From contig OX326957.1 in the NCBI GenBank assembly GCA_946800325.1, forward strand, positions 13,153,591 to 13,217,590: a stretch of 64,000 nucleotides of DNA, read 5' to 3'. The position numbers were made by a program, and so were the translations under genes. Shown one piece after another: positions 23,352 through 35,440 of this stretch. The stretch's first letter is position 1, and every line of letters starts with the position of its first letter. Under the pieces are notes generated by a model. It saw only the letters and a program-made list of their open reading frames with translations. It was not told the DNA's origin and did no database searches. This DNA is from Luzula sylvatica. Taxonomy: Eukaryota > Streptophyta > Magnoliopsida > Poales > Juncaceae.

Positions 23352-24325
23352 AGGTTCGGGTCCTCGACCCGGCACCCCCTCCCCCCTCCCCCCGCGGCGG
23401 GTCCAAGTCCTCGACCCGGCACACCCCCTCCCCCCTCCCTCCCTCCCTCCCTCCCCCCCCCCCCCGGGGCGGGTCCTCGACCCGGCACCCCCCCTCCGCA
23501 CCCTGGGGCGGGTCGGGTCCTCGACCCGGCACCCCCTCCCCCCACGGGGCGGGTCCGGGTCCTCGACCCGGCAACCCCCCTACCCGCCACCCCCTGGGGC
23601 GGGTCCGGGTCCTCGACCCGGCAACCCCCTCCCCCCGGGGCGGGTCCGGGTCCCGGACCCGGCACCCCCCTCCCCCCACTGGGCGGGTCCGGGTCCTCGA
23701 CTCGGGTCCTCGCCCCGCCACCCCCCCTCCCTCCCCGGGCGAGTCCGGGTCCTCGACCCGGCACCCCCGCTCCCCCCACCCCCCCGGGGCGGGTCCGGGT
23801 CCTCGACCCGGCACCCCCCTCCCTCCCCCCCCCCCGGGGCGGGTCCGGGTCCTCGACCCGACACCCCCCCCTCCCCCCCCCCCCCCCCCCCCGCGGGCGG
23901 GTCCGGGTCCTCGACCCGGCACCCCCCCCCCCCCGCGGGCGGGTCCGGGTCCTCGACCCGGCACCCCCCTCCCCCTCGGGGCGGGTCCGGGTCCTCGACC
24001 CGGCACCCCCCCTCCCCCCGGGGCGGGTCCGGGTCCTCGACCCGGCACCCCCCCCTCCCCCCGGGGCGGGTCCGGATCCTCGACCCGGCACCCCCCCTCC
24101 CCCCGGGGCGGGTCCGGGTCCTCGACCCGGCACCCCCCCCTTCCCCCGGGCCGGGTCCGGGTCCCCGACCCGGCACCCCCCCCTTCCCCCGGGGCGGGTC
24201 CGGGTCCCCGACCCGGCACCCCCCCTCCCCCCGGGGCGGGTCCGGGTCCTCGACCCGGCACCCCCCCTCCCCCCCGGGGCGGGTCCGGGTCCTCGACCCG
24301 CCACCCCCTCCCCCCGGGGCCGCAC
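23352..24325. repeat. GC-rich minisatellite, 41-44 bp unit, about 23 copies
   Basis: The unit reads GGGGCGGGTCCGGGTCCTCG followed by ACCCGGCACCCCCC and a C/T run. The invariant core is CGGGTCCTCGACCCGG, itself a palindrome-rich hairpin. Composition is extremely GC- and CpG-rich in a 65-70% AT neighbourhood. The C-run length varies between units and reaches about 20. Long frames in several phases (up to about 400 codons) are repeat artefacts. Confidence 0.95.
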
Positions 24326-24363
24326 ACCTGCAAAACAAACAAACACAAAACATATACATACAT

Positions 24364-24450
24364 ACCAGATTACACACACACACACACACCAGATTACACA
24401 CAAAGACCAACACACACACACACACTAGATTACACACACACACATTACAT
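24364..24450. repeat. (CA)n-rich microsatellite
   Basis: Several ACACACAC tracts separated by AGATTACACACA units lie directly beside the GC-rich minisatellite. Confidence 0.85.
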
Positions 24451-24559
24451 ATTCACTGACACACATATACAAATACAATTCGCACCAGCACACACAGAGA
24501 GAGAAACAAGATGCGTTTTGATAGTCGAGAACTTCATGCGATAAGGCCTGGTTTCCTAT

Positions 24560-25620
24560 ATAAAAAAAATTAAACAAATTAAATTTAAATAGTTTTTTTA
24601 ATTGACCCTGTCATTATACTTAATTATTTTATAATAATGTCAATAATAAAGAACTTACCGAGCAACCTCGTGTTCTATCAAATTAACTCTGAAATTGAAT
24701 TGATTTTGCCGAGTCCCTCTTCGAATAACATCACAAAAATATACATCTTGATACCGCATAGCTGCTACAGTCAAGGACAATATCTCACAGGTTGCTCGGC
24801 AAAATCATTAACTTTCTGAATCGATTTTGCGAGTCCCTCTTCTAAATCCAGCTGGCCCAATTTCTAAAATTAAACACAGAAAAATTATTGAGATTTGAGA
24901 AAAAGCCAACATAATATCAAAATTAAAAAAAACCATTATGTGTTCTTTTGCAGGGGTTTTTATTGCAATTCCAGCAAATTGAAAGGGACTTTTTTAAAAA
25001 GATTATAGAACAACATAAATAAAAAGGACTTCAAGACTAAATATCGAATCAGTATCATTAATTAATATTAGAGGATTAGAATGTAATTAAAATAACTTAC
25101 AAGGTTTGGAGATTATGCTTTTGAAACACTAGTGTTTTTCTTTAGTAATTTCTCCATATACAAAGCAAAGATCGATTCAGTTTAGGAATTTTCGAGCTTC
25201 TGAATTCCGGGAGAAATTGCAACTCTTGAAATCAAATCATCTTAGTCTTTCTTCTTATTCACCTTATAAAAAAGACGATCCATTCATTTTTTTTTTTTTT
25301 TTGAAAATAGACGATCCATTCATAAAAGTCAGAAAGTATTGAATAGAAGGAGAAATAGCAAAAAAGTCCTTGATTAAATGTAAAATTGAACGAAAAAGAG
25401 AAAACCTCTCCAAGAACGGGGTTTGAACGGTAAGGCAGCAAGCCACCACGTCGTAAGCAATGGTGTTTTCTTCTTTGAATAGAAGGAGAAATATCAGATC
25501 TGTTTCGCTTCCTTGTTCACAAGTACCATTCTTCTGACTCGGAGATACTTCTTCGTGAAGTAGCAGTGAAAGGAATTTCGGTTCTTCTTCACGTACTAGC
25601 AATGGAAGAGCAATGGAAGA
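24560..25620. other. Spacer with a small duplicated coding-like segment
   Basis: On the minus strand, 24,800-24,845 (LEEGLAKSIQ) and 24,690-24,730 (FEEGLGKINS) look like two diverged copies of one exon piece, each with GAGTCCCTCTTC in the plus strand. The family is not recognised. No intact gene is seen. Confidence 0.25.
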
Positions 25621-25624
25621 AGGA

Positions 25625-25678
25625 ATTTCATTCTGAGAGAGAGAGAATGCGAGAATGAAAGAGGAGGTAATTTCATTC

Positions 25679-25732
<54 letters not shown>

Positions 25733-25751
25733 AGAGGAGGTAATTTCATTC

Positions 25752-25825
<74 letters not shown>
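25625..25825. repeat. (GA)n microsatellites in a duplicated block
   Basis: Two long GA runs (about 25,681-25,727 and 25,756-25,820), each preceded by GGAGGTAATTTCATTCTGTG, show a block duplication round the tract. A shorter, interrupted run begins at 25,637. The serine/leucine-rich minus-strand frames here are artefacts. Confidence 0.9.
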
Positions 25826-26139
25826 AGGAGGTAATAAGGGAAGAATATAAGGACAAGGGGGGTAGAATCCCAACGTTCGGATTTGACAGTCTGGAAATGA
25901 CTGTTGGGATCTAGTGTGGACCTTATCTTATGATTATCTGTGTTGCTAACTTGAATTGTAGTGCTATACTTATTATAATACCTCTTAAACGGCCTGATAA
26001 GAAGTTTCAAATAATCTACAAGACTTCTCAAGTTAGATAAAGAACTTCAGGATTTTTGATAGTTCGGGGTTATTAGTGTAAAATGGCACCATGAATGCAT
26101 TAGCAAAGTATATATAAAATGGAAAAAGTTGGACATCCC

Positions 26140-26220
26140 CGAACTCTCCCCTGCGGCCCTAGATGCGCTGGCACTTGGTGTAAAAGCAACCCAACAGATG
26201 GTAAACCGTGCTTTGTTAAA
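26140..26220 (+). repeat. Left terminal inverted repeat of the MULE
   Basis: Shares GATG(C/T)GCTGGCA and TAAACC(G/A)TGC with the inverse of 35,236-35,295. It also covers the region just upstream of the transposase gene and so probably includes its promoter. Confidence 0.5.
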
Positions 26221-26491
26221 ATATGTTGAGTGGGCGGCAGTTCAACCTAGCAGCTGTAAGTACAAGCTCATTCAATGATCAACAGCTTTTTGTCACCTCA
26301 CTCATTTAATGGGCGGCAATTCACGTCAACTCCCTTGTTTTACGCCAGGAGAGATCATCATCACCGAGTGTTAAACCTTGAAGGCAAATGGAAGGGAACA
26401 CTCTTCCCCTTTTGCCGCCTTCAGAAAACTCTTTCGAAGCACTCTCCCCCATCATCAGTCGCGCCTAAATCATTCAACCTAGCTTTAAACC

Positions 26492-28976
26492 ATGAATTAC
26501 GACGATGAAGAGTTCCCAGTCGGAGACCACGTTCCTAAAGTTGGCATGGACTTCACCTCTCGAGAAGATGCTTACCACTTCTACCGTTCTTATTCCAGCC
26601 AGTTAGGGTTCGGCATAATAAGAAGATCGAATCACAACTTTTACGGGCAACCGTCAGACGCCACATTTGCGTGCAGTAAAGAGAAGAAACCAAATCTCCG
26701 TTGTAAAGCCGAGGGTTTCAAAAAAAGGAGGAATAGCTATCAAGGTACGTGTTGCCCGGCAAAAATGATAGTGAAGGATTTCCGTCTCGACGGCACCTGG
26801 ACGATCACAGCTTTCCATCCAGATCATAACCACGAGTTGAGGCCGGACGCAGTCAGATACATGAGATGTCACCGTACAATACCTAATTTCGTCAAGAAGC
26901 AGATCGAGATCAACGATGACTCCGGAATCCCCCAAAATCGTTCTTTCCACTCAATGTTCAACCAAGCCGGAGGTTACGACAATTGCAATTTCACAGAAAG
27001 AGACATGAGAAACCACATTCAGACCAGGAGGGCTCTGAAGCTTGCAGACGGCGACGCGAATGCATTGGTCAAGTACTTCAAGGATCGTCAGAAGAAATGC
27101 TCCAATTTCTTCTATCTTTGCGAAATCGACAATGACGGGAGACTCCGTAACGTCTTCTGGGCAGACGGCCGGAGCCGAGCTGCATACAAATATTTCGGAG
27201 ACGTAATAACATTCGACACGACGTACCTAACGAACAAGTAAACATATACAACTTTCCCTAATCGTTTTTTAAGTTTTAACACGCGTTAAATCACTATTAT
27301 TCTCAGTTGTCAGCGTTAAATCATTCGTGTTTCGTGTTTGCAGATACGACATGCCTTTCGCACCGTTCGTTGGTGTCAATCACCATGGACAATCCATCTT
27401 AATGGCATGTGCTTTGTTGGCCGACGAGTGTATAGCAACTTACGAGTGGCTATTTAACACATTCCTTGACTGCATGTATGGTGTCCATCCTTCAGCTATC
27501 ATCACCGACCAATGTGCCGCGATCTGTAAAGCCGTATCGATTGTTTTCCCTCACGCTAGACATCGTTTGTGCCTTTGGCATATAATGAAGAAACTACCAG
27601 CAAAGGCAGGTGCTGGCGCCCACCGAGATCAATTCATGTCGACGGTACGACACTAAATCCAGAAAAATTTAAAATTCAAAATTAATAAGGAATTAACTTT
27701 TCTGTTAATAGGTTTGTGACTTGGTGTACGACACTTCAGAGCCTGCTTTGTTTGAGGAAGGTTGGCAAAAACTCATCGATGAGGAGGAATTACCATCTCG
27801 CGTCACTTGGTTGGAGCGAATGTACAGCATACGTACACAATGGGTTCCTCTTTACGTTAGGAAATACTTCTGGGCTGGCATGTCGACAACACAGCGAAGT
27901 GAATCGATGAATTCATTCTTCGACGGGCACGTCAATTCTTCGACATCGTTAAGGAACTTCGCCGTCAAGTACGATCTTGCACTACAAGCCAAGTGGGAGA
28001 AAGAAAGACTCGAGGATTTCCGTTGCCAAGACCGCGCAACAGCACTAGTTTCCATGTTGCCATTCGAGGAACAATTTGCTAATTCATACACTCATCGAAT
28101 GTTTTACATATTCCAAGAGGAGGTGAAGGCACTCATTAGTTGTCATGCACAGTTTACTAGTGTCGAAGATGATATTAATTTTTACCGGGTTTTCGACGCT
28201 GCCGGGAAAAAACCTTACCAAGTCCAGTTCTGCAAAAGTAAGGATATGTATTACTGCGAATGCCTACTTTTCCAGTTCAAAGGGATCATTTGTCGACACG
28301 GTCTAACCATATACCGTCAATTGGGTGTTAAATCAATCCCGGGGTGTTACTTCATGGCCAGATGGCAGAAGGACTTCATCAGAAAACACACGAGAAGATC
28401 GATTAACACACAAACCATATCAAGGAATCTTTCGCAGTACGATTCGGTTTACACACGGGCTCATTCTTACATGGTTAACATAATAGAGTGCACCTATCGC
28501 GACGAAGAAGCCGTTTGCAAATTGATGTCGTCATTACATGAATTGGCAATGGACCTCACCCAATCATCAGACCAATGTGGGGGGGAAAACGAAGACGACG
28601 ACATCGATGCAGAAAATCATGTGCACGTATCAGATCCTAAAAAGGTGAAACGCCTAGGTCGACCCAGGTCCACCAGGTTTAAAACTCGGATCGAGATAGC
28701 GGCACTTAAAAAGAAGAACAAAGCTTCAACGGTAAACATAATGTCGATTATCTAATAAAAAGAGTTTGCATTATAATTCTTCCGATCTTTTTTTAATAGG
28801 AGAGCTCGCGAGACAACCAGACAACCAAAAAGAAGCGTCCAACATGCAGCGGAGGGAAAAACAGTGATGTCGACGTTGGAGCCTCGTCCGGCATTGATAA
28901 CATGGCGAACGTTACTAACATCGAACTGATGACGCAGTACTCCCAGTTCTGCAGCAGCAACACCTTCGAAAGCTGA
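26492..28976 (+). CDS. FAR1/FHY3-type MULE transposase
   Basis: Four exons (26,492-27,237; 27,344-27,644; 27,712-28,731; 28,800-28,976) with GT-AG introns give an unbroken 747-aa protein. In order: a FAR1 zinc-binding DNA-binding domain (about 15-125, ending in FHPDHNHELRP); the MULE DDE catalytic core with D242 in FDTTY, D304 in ITDQC and E413 in RSESMNSFF, plus HRLCLWHIMKKLP; a SWIM zinc finger (C531, C533, C543, H545 in YYCECLLFQFKGIICRHGL); and a basic tail with KKVKRLGRPRSTRF. FAR1 and FHY3 are domesticated relatives acting as light-signalling transcription factors. Position between inverted repeats and beside a ULP1-like gene indicates a transposon copy. All catalytic residues are present, so activity is plausible. 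The start chosen is the first ATG of the continuous frame. Confidence 0.9.
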
Positions 28977-30155
28977 ACATCGATAAGTTATTCATTCGAT
29001 TTATTTGTTTGTTATCTAGATTTTGTATCCCTTTTGTACCGTTGTGGACGGTGTTAAATCAACACCGGGTTTATTTACTTATTTGTACTGTTTTGGACGG
29101 GCAAAATCTGTATTTCACAACGTTGAAACATACAATTTAAACGGGCCTTTGCATTTTTGTACTGGGGGTCAATTAACAAAATTCAATTAAAAAAAGTTGC
29201 GGCCCAATTTAAATGTTTCTTAAAGCCCAATTTAATGGTAAAGCCCATTTAATGGGGTAAAGCCCACCAATGGGAAAAGCCCAAGCATAAACTCACCGTT
29301 TCAAATCATTGAGGACGGGGCGAAATAATTGGTCGTGGTGTTTTGGACGGTGTTAAATCAACATCAGTAAAATAACGTGGGCCCGTTCTATATTTAAAAA
29401 AATCCAGGGCCCAATTAGTGTTTCCAAAAGCCCAAAGTAATCGGGTAAATTCCAACAGCCTTAAAGAAGCCCAAAAACGTCCAAACCCGGGGTGTAAAAT
29501 CATCCACCTCCGTGCAAAAGCATGGAACAGGGTGTTAAATCATGAGGCGTTACATCGTTAACAAGTTAACTAAAGGGGCGTTAAATCAATGCGTAATCCC
29601 TAACAAATTGTAAATGCCCAATTGAGTTGGGGTCCCGGGTAAAGTAATGAAGGCCCGTTCTATAATTACCAAATATTACGGCCCAAATAGTGTTTCCAAA
29701 AGCCCAAAGTAAGGTGATAAAGCCTAACAGCCTTAAAACAGCCCACAAAACGTCCAAAATCCGGGGTGTAAAATCATCCATACCCGTGTAAAAGCTTGAG
29801 GCGTTAAACCATACGGCTCAGACTACAAGGCTCAACGGCTGCGACGCATCGTCTGCACGCAAGGATCTGTCAGCCTCGTTCGTCACGTCCCCCACAGAGG
29901 AAATCTTTTTGAATCTCTAATGGCGCCTTTACGCCTTCCAACTACCGTCTCTACCCATCATCAATCCCCCCCATCGCTCTTTACTGCTTCAGCCAACGGT
30001 AAGACGCGCCGCTCCGTCGACCAACGGTAAGACGCACTGCTCCAGGATTATAAAAGCTCTCGGTCGACTTCTTCTCACTAACCCAGCCGTCCACTTATTC
30101 TTCTTAACCCTCGCCATTGCCACACTATTCACTGAAAATACCTGCTCGTGAATAA
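28977..30155. repeat. Intergenic part of the MULE with a 190-bp direct repeat
   Basis: 29,310-29,515 and 29,600-29,795 are diverged direct copies (shared: TAGTGTTTCCAAAAGCCCAA and CGGGGTGTAAAATCATCCA). The motif GGTGTTAAATCAACA recurs several times. The region holds the 3' end of the transposase gene and the promoter of the next; no third gene is seen. Confidence 0.7.
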
Positions 30156-33100
30156 ATGGCGCCCAAAAGGAAAACTTCCAAAAGAAAAAATAAGGAGTAC
30201 ACCTTCACCGTCAAAACAAGGTGCAACCCTAAGAGATTCTCGAATTTCTTCAATGAGTACCTGAGACCGAAACTGAAGCCTGAACACCGTTCACTGCTGG
30301 AGAACTGGCCGTTCAGAAACTTCCTCAATTTACCTCAGATCGGTATGCAGAGGGAGTACCTTGCCGGAGTTATGTGTTACTGGAATCCGCTTCTATCATG
30401 CTTCGTAGTCAACGGGAGATCCATGCGTTTCTCCGCTCACGACGTGTGCATCATCCTGGGTTTGAGGGGTGTGGGCACACCAGTTGACATCTCTCCAAGG
30501 CGTGGTGTGGATTGCGACATCACGAATAGGTTATTCCAACAGACTGCCCACCTGGAAGCGGTCGATTATGAGGCCGTTCTGGACGGTCAACTCACCGATC
30601 AACAAATACCACCAGAGAAGAAAGCCACACCAGAAGAGTGGGTATCGATTTTAACTATGTACTTATTTACTACTGTACTGTTTTCAATGAGCAACATGTC
30701 AACCCCGCAACAATTCTGGGAATATGCAACGAAATTGGACTCTTTGTGGGAATACGCTTGGGGCCAGGCGGTGTTCGACTTTATGCAAAGGTCCATTCCT
30801 GAAGTGGGCGCGAAAGCAAATAGCTACACTTCAAGGACGCTCACTGCTAATTCGACACCAACACTGGTTGGATGCTCGTTTGCTCTCCTGGTAAGAACCC
30901 CTGTTAATTCATATATATTCCTCAGTTAATTCAAATAGCTACACTTGTTAATTCATCATTTATTGTTGTTTGTCATTAGGTGTGGTTTTATGAACACACG
31001 AAGCCAAATCGATTGAGGCTTGGTTTGAATAGAGTCCCCCGCTATTTGAACTGGCAACTTTCCACAGATGGGACGAAAGAAGGATTCATGGAAGCAATCA
31101 GCACCATCGACCCACAACGTATTGACGTCAGCATCACACCTGAGAAGTTGGAGGCTTGGGTGTTCGAATCAGACGATGCGCTAGCCAAACAGTACTTCTT
31201 CCAAGTTCCTCCAGGCGAGACGCTAGCCAACGCACTGGTCCACACAATGAGCCAGATGCTATCTGACGGTCAAGAGAACATGCTACAAATCCAGCAAATG
31301 ATTGGAAACAGCCCCCCTCACGCCAGACAGACAAACATCATGGGTAAGGTTTTACAGTCAATACACAACTTAAATTACAACTAATATAACATAACTGCAA
31401 TTCAATCCCAGTTCAACAGCATGAATCGCCAACAGGGAGAAGACAAAATTTTCGACAAGGTCCATCTGCTGGGACATCGCAGGTGAGACGATCGCCCCGG
31501 ATCCAGAACCAATTGCTAGTGCATAACAACACGAACCAAGGTATCGCAATTCACCCCTACCAAGGTAACAACAAATAAATTTATAATCAACTTGGTTCAC
31601 AGTGGCGGTAGATGAGAAAAGGAGAGCATGTTCAAGAAGGCTACCAGCAAACGACGATGTTGAGGAGTCCGATGAAGAGAACGAAACTGAAGACGACGAC
31701 GGAGGAGATTTTGAGAGCGGGAGAACGGCAAGCATTGCTAATAACAAGAAGGCTCGGACAGAAGAAATCCCCACAGGTTTTTTCTTATCAAATCCACTGT
31801 TAATTCAATTCTTTGGTATTCATTTTGAATTGTTCGCAGAGTCCAATGCTTCAGTTAAAATCACCAAACCTTTAACAACACTTCAGCATGTTATGCAAGA
31901 GACGATGCCGGCAAATTGTAGACAGCCCGAGGGAAATGGTATGTAATGGGTTGTTGGCATTTGCATAATTAATTGAAACAAATAGTAACGATTCCTGTTT
32001 TGAACAGTTCACAAAGAGGATGATAGGTCGTCTAGCTACATTCCAGATGACCAGCTACCCGATGTCGACCATGTCATTGCTGCTCACGTAGCGCAGAGGA
32101 AAAAGGATCTCGTTCAACAGCGTATTACCAGTTACCAGGAACAGAAAGTGCGCAGCTCGTACTATGTCCAAACAAAAGCGAACTCAGACCCTGCCATCGC
32201 TGGTACAAAATCATATTTATTTAAAATCAAATTTCATTTTTATTAATAATGGTTCTAATGTCATAATTCTAAACAACAGTTACGCAACCGCCGGCACTTC
32301 AAGCTACGCCGTCCCAACATTCTGGGGCTGGATCGAGCGGAACCATGAACAACATACATGCATTTTCTCAAGGGAAGCAGCAACTTACCCCCCATACCCC
32401 CTATTTCAACGTTACTCCGTTGTCGGTGAAGAAACCTAGTGACCAAACATCAGCTTCCAAAGGTAAAACAGTTGCCATTCCCAATGGAATAATGTTTTAA
32501 TAAAACCACACGAAATTAACTTCTAGCATCAACCACAGGGCCGCAACAAAGCAACCAAGGGTTTCAGACAGCGGACCTAGCATTCAGGATGGAACAAAGA
32601 GCTATTCAATTCAGCAAATCAATGCCGAGGATGCACGAAGGCTGTGAGGGTTTAGATTTCACTTTCGACTTAGGTATTCACATTTTTATTAGTTTTAAAT
32701 TGCATAGTTTCCAATTTTACCATGGTTCATTCCTTCAGATATGGATGGTAAGGTTGCCCCAGGAGACAATGAGGCGTTAAACCCTACTGGTGGCTTAGTG
32801 AAAGAAAAGGGGAAGTCACAGGGAGACAATGAGGCGTTAAACCCTACTGGTGGCTTAGTGATCAACAGCCCATTTGATGCGGTCGAACTACTTGCGCCAG
32901 ACGTTGACTACGACAAGTCAAGCACTGATGACTTCCTAGATCATGACTTGGATAATCAATTCCCAATCTTCAAACTTATCCCTGACTACATGAAGCGCGT
33001 CATTCACGGATACCTGTCGGGGAAGATTGAATTCGGATGCATCCCAGAGAAATCATTAAGTATTTGTACGATGGAAGTAAAGATTCTACTGGAAAGAAAG

Positions 33101-33820
33101 GCCCTTACTGCAAAGGTATCTTTTTATCCTAATTTTCATTCTAATTCGAAATTGTAAACATGACGACTCCCAATTAACACCCTAACATTTGTTACAGCTG
33201 TTGAACTCCCTGATAGAAATGGTTCGCCGCTGTTGCATGGATGTTTATAACAAGTGGTCCTTCATAAATCCGAGTGTATCGGTACGTGCCATTTCGACTA
33301 ACAGAATTATGGTTTTCCAATTAAAACTTATAATACGATTTCCCGATGATAGGTAATGGTTCCGAGCATGCTGCCAGAGGAATTGGATGAAGATACTATC
33401 AAAGCTTTGTCCATCACTGAGTTGGCGAGCAACAGGTGGTTATTCGCTCCGTTCAACGCAGGTAAGAATTGGATTTTGGTGGTGTTCGACTTTGACGAGC
33501 ACAAAGTGTTTGTGTACAATTCGGCCCCCAAGACTGACCAGTATGCTACCCGTGTCAATTCTTTCATTGACGATTGGAAACGTTTTCTGGCGGAGAAGTT
33601 GGATCGAGCAGACATGGTACAGTGGGAAGAACGTTTGGTGCGTTGCCCTAAAACGGAGAGAGTGGAGGACAGTGCGATCTTCCTAGTGAAGTACGTAGAG
33701 TGTATTGCGGCATCGAAACAAATGGGATTCAGTCAGAAAGAAGTTGATAGTGCGAGGGGGTACGGAGCATACAACATGATATGTCTTCCAAAGTATTATT
33801 CTAGTTTGAAGGAAGTTTGA
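30156..33820 (+). CDS. MULE-borne ULP1-like protein with no catalytic residues
   Basis: Eleven exons (30,156-30,890; 30,980-31,343; 31,412-31,540; 31,603-31,776; 31,840-31,938; 32,008-32,202; 32,280-32,462; 32,527-32,673; 32,739-33,115; 33,198-33,281; 33,353-33,820) keep one frame of 984 codons. The start is basic (MAPKRKTSKRKNK), then comes a DUF1985/plant-mobile-domain-like region (about 20-300: GRSMRFSAHDVCIILGL). An acidic, low-complexity middle follows (EESDEENETEDDDGGDFESG), then a 13-residue repeat GDNEALNPTGGLV occurring twice, encoded by a 39-bp duplication. The C-terminus (about 855-984) has the ULP1/SENP fold pattern (WLFAPFNAGKNWILVVFDFD, KVFVYNSAP, DSAIFLVKYVE). The expected catalytic His is N868, Asp is N885, Gln is T930 and Cys is S936. 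ULP1-type SUMO proteases cut SUMO; this one should not. MULEs carrying ULP1-like genes are known (Kaonashi type). Confidence 0.8.
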
Positions 33821-35235
33821 GTTACGCAGTTTCAGGGTAGGAGTATTTTGTCATGGAACAAATTTGTTTTTTTTTTTGGTTGTTGGTTTGTCGTTTGTAC
33901 CGAACATGATGGTTGTGTGTTTTGGTTTGTGGTCTGTACCGAACATGATGGTTGCGTGCTTTGTTTTGGTTTAGTTTATAATCGAACATTTAACATCCTG
34001 GGTTTATCAACATCTATTAATTACTTTGATTCGCTCTATATCAATTCATGTTTATCACATCTATTGTTTAATTTGAATCGCTCTGTATCAATTCATGTAT
34101 ATTAACCTATGTTCTGTTGAGAAGGCATCAAATATTAAGTCATGTTTATTAACCATGCTTTATTAGATCCGAACAATACATTAAGAAGCGTTGTTAGCCG
34201 CTGTTAGACGCTGTAAACCAAACCACGTTAGTTAAGGGGTAAACCCAAACATTATATGTCAGTTTTTTCCACCATAGAGTGGTTAACACGGAAATCCCTT
34301 CAACAAAATTTCAAATTAAGGGGTAAACCCAAACATTACAAAACAAAATTATATTTTGTACCCGAAAAATACAGGGAAAAAACAAATCAAAAACAGGGAA
34401 AAGCTTCAATACAACAAGAGTGTACGGCTGTATGGGTAAACGAAACCCGGCGGTAAACCAAATCAAAAATAAAACCATAATTTCCAAACTGGTTATACCA
34501 GATAGCCCAAAAAACAACATACATTAATGTTGGTGTTAAATATAAACCGTTCTTCAATTGGCGTTAAACAAAAAACATAAATTAATTTCAAAAAGGAACA
34601 CTGGTTACATACCGTCGAAACCAAAGACACATATCCTCTTAGCTGGTTATACACCTCCAAAATCGAATTCAAGCCAAACAGAGAAGAATGTTTACTGGTA
34701 AACAAAACCTCCGAGCAAACCAAGGAATTTGTTGTACTGGCAACACATTAAAAAGCTTCAAAACACACTCCAAAAACCGAGGTTCGAAGCTGTAAAACCA
34801 AACCCGGCGCCGAACCAAGGGAAAAGGGGATTGAACGCAATAAAACGTCCTTCGATCGAGCCTAAATCATTCAATCGAGCCTAAATACAATATAAAAACT
34901 ATTTCGGAACTGAATAAACAACGTTCAATCGAGATAAAATCCAATCTTAAAAACGAAAACAACTTAACATATGCATCCATTACATATTTATAGGAGCAAA
35001 CTTCTCGTTCGAAATTCGAAAAATTCAGTTTTCCCCCCCGCTGGCGTTAAACGCTACAGCAACGTACCGCCATTAACTGCCGCCAGCTAGCACTGTTGCC
35101 TACGCGCACCTCAGGTTTTAGGGGCCGTGTCGAAGATATTTAATGCCCGTAAAACGTTACGGGCTTTTGCGTTGAACAGCACCGGGCCGTCAAACGTTGG
35201 GGACAAAATTCATGATTTCCCTTTAAGGGCCGCCG
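33821..35235. other. 3' part of the MULE, non-coding
   Basis: Contains short tandem repeats: GTACCGAACATGATGGTTG units at 33,898-33,960, and TCAATTCATG-containing units of about 47 bp at 34,017-34,110. Many GGTAAACCAAA-like and GGCGTTAAAC-like words also occur in the upstream intergenic region. No gene recognised. Confidence 0.5.
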
Positions 35236-35300
35236 AACAAAGGCCCGCATGGTTTAACGGGGGGGCTTGCCAGCACATCAACCCTTCAGGGGGATATATC
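35236..35300 (-). repeat. Right terminal inverted repeat of the MULE
   Basis: Inverse of the left end as described for 26,140-26,220. The GC-rich flank (35,030-35,280) contrasts with AT-rich DNA starting at about 35,296. Confidence 0.5.
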
Positions 35301-35440
35301 ATGGGTATATACATCATCGCTCATATAAAATATAATTCGTAATTTTTGAGTATTATTCTGACAAGTGACAACTCAATTCCATTGAATTTACGTTTGAAAA
35401 AATATGTATAAATTACACTCTCATACACAACATATGCACA
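35301..35440. other. Short AT-rich spacer
   Basis: No feature seen. It lies between the MULE end and the 3' flank of the ATX-like copy B. Confidence 0.4.

Larger units (their letters stand above)
26140..35300 (+). mobile_element. Two-gene Mutator-like element (FAR1-type MULE), about 9.2 kb
   Basis: The boundaries rest on degenerate terminal inverted repeats. At the left, GATGCGCTGGCA (26,162-26,173) is followed by TAAACCGTGCTTTGTT (26,202-26,217). At the right, read inverted, GATGTGCTGGCA (35,279-35,268) is followed by TTAAACCATGCGGGCC and TTTGTT. Spacing between the two blocks differs (28 versus 10 bp). I could not find a 9-bp target duplication, so exact ends are uncertain. Inside are two complete plus-strand genes: a FAR1-type transposase and a ULP1-like gene. 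Both have uninterrupted exon models, so the element appears young or recently active. Confidence 0.65.

Noticed and set aside
23296..24544. Open frames of 287-402 codons on both strands
   Set aside because: They are products of the GC-rich minisatellite, proline/glycine/arginine-rich in every phase and without any domain.
25264..26031. 255-codon minus-strand frame rich in Ser-Leu
   Set aside because: Created by (GA)n microsatellites; the flanking parts have no recognisable features.
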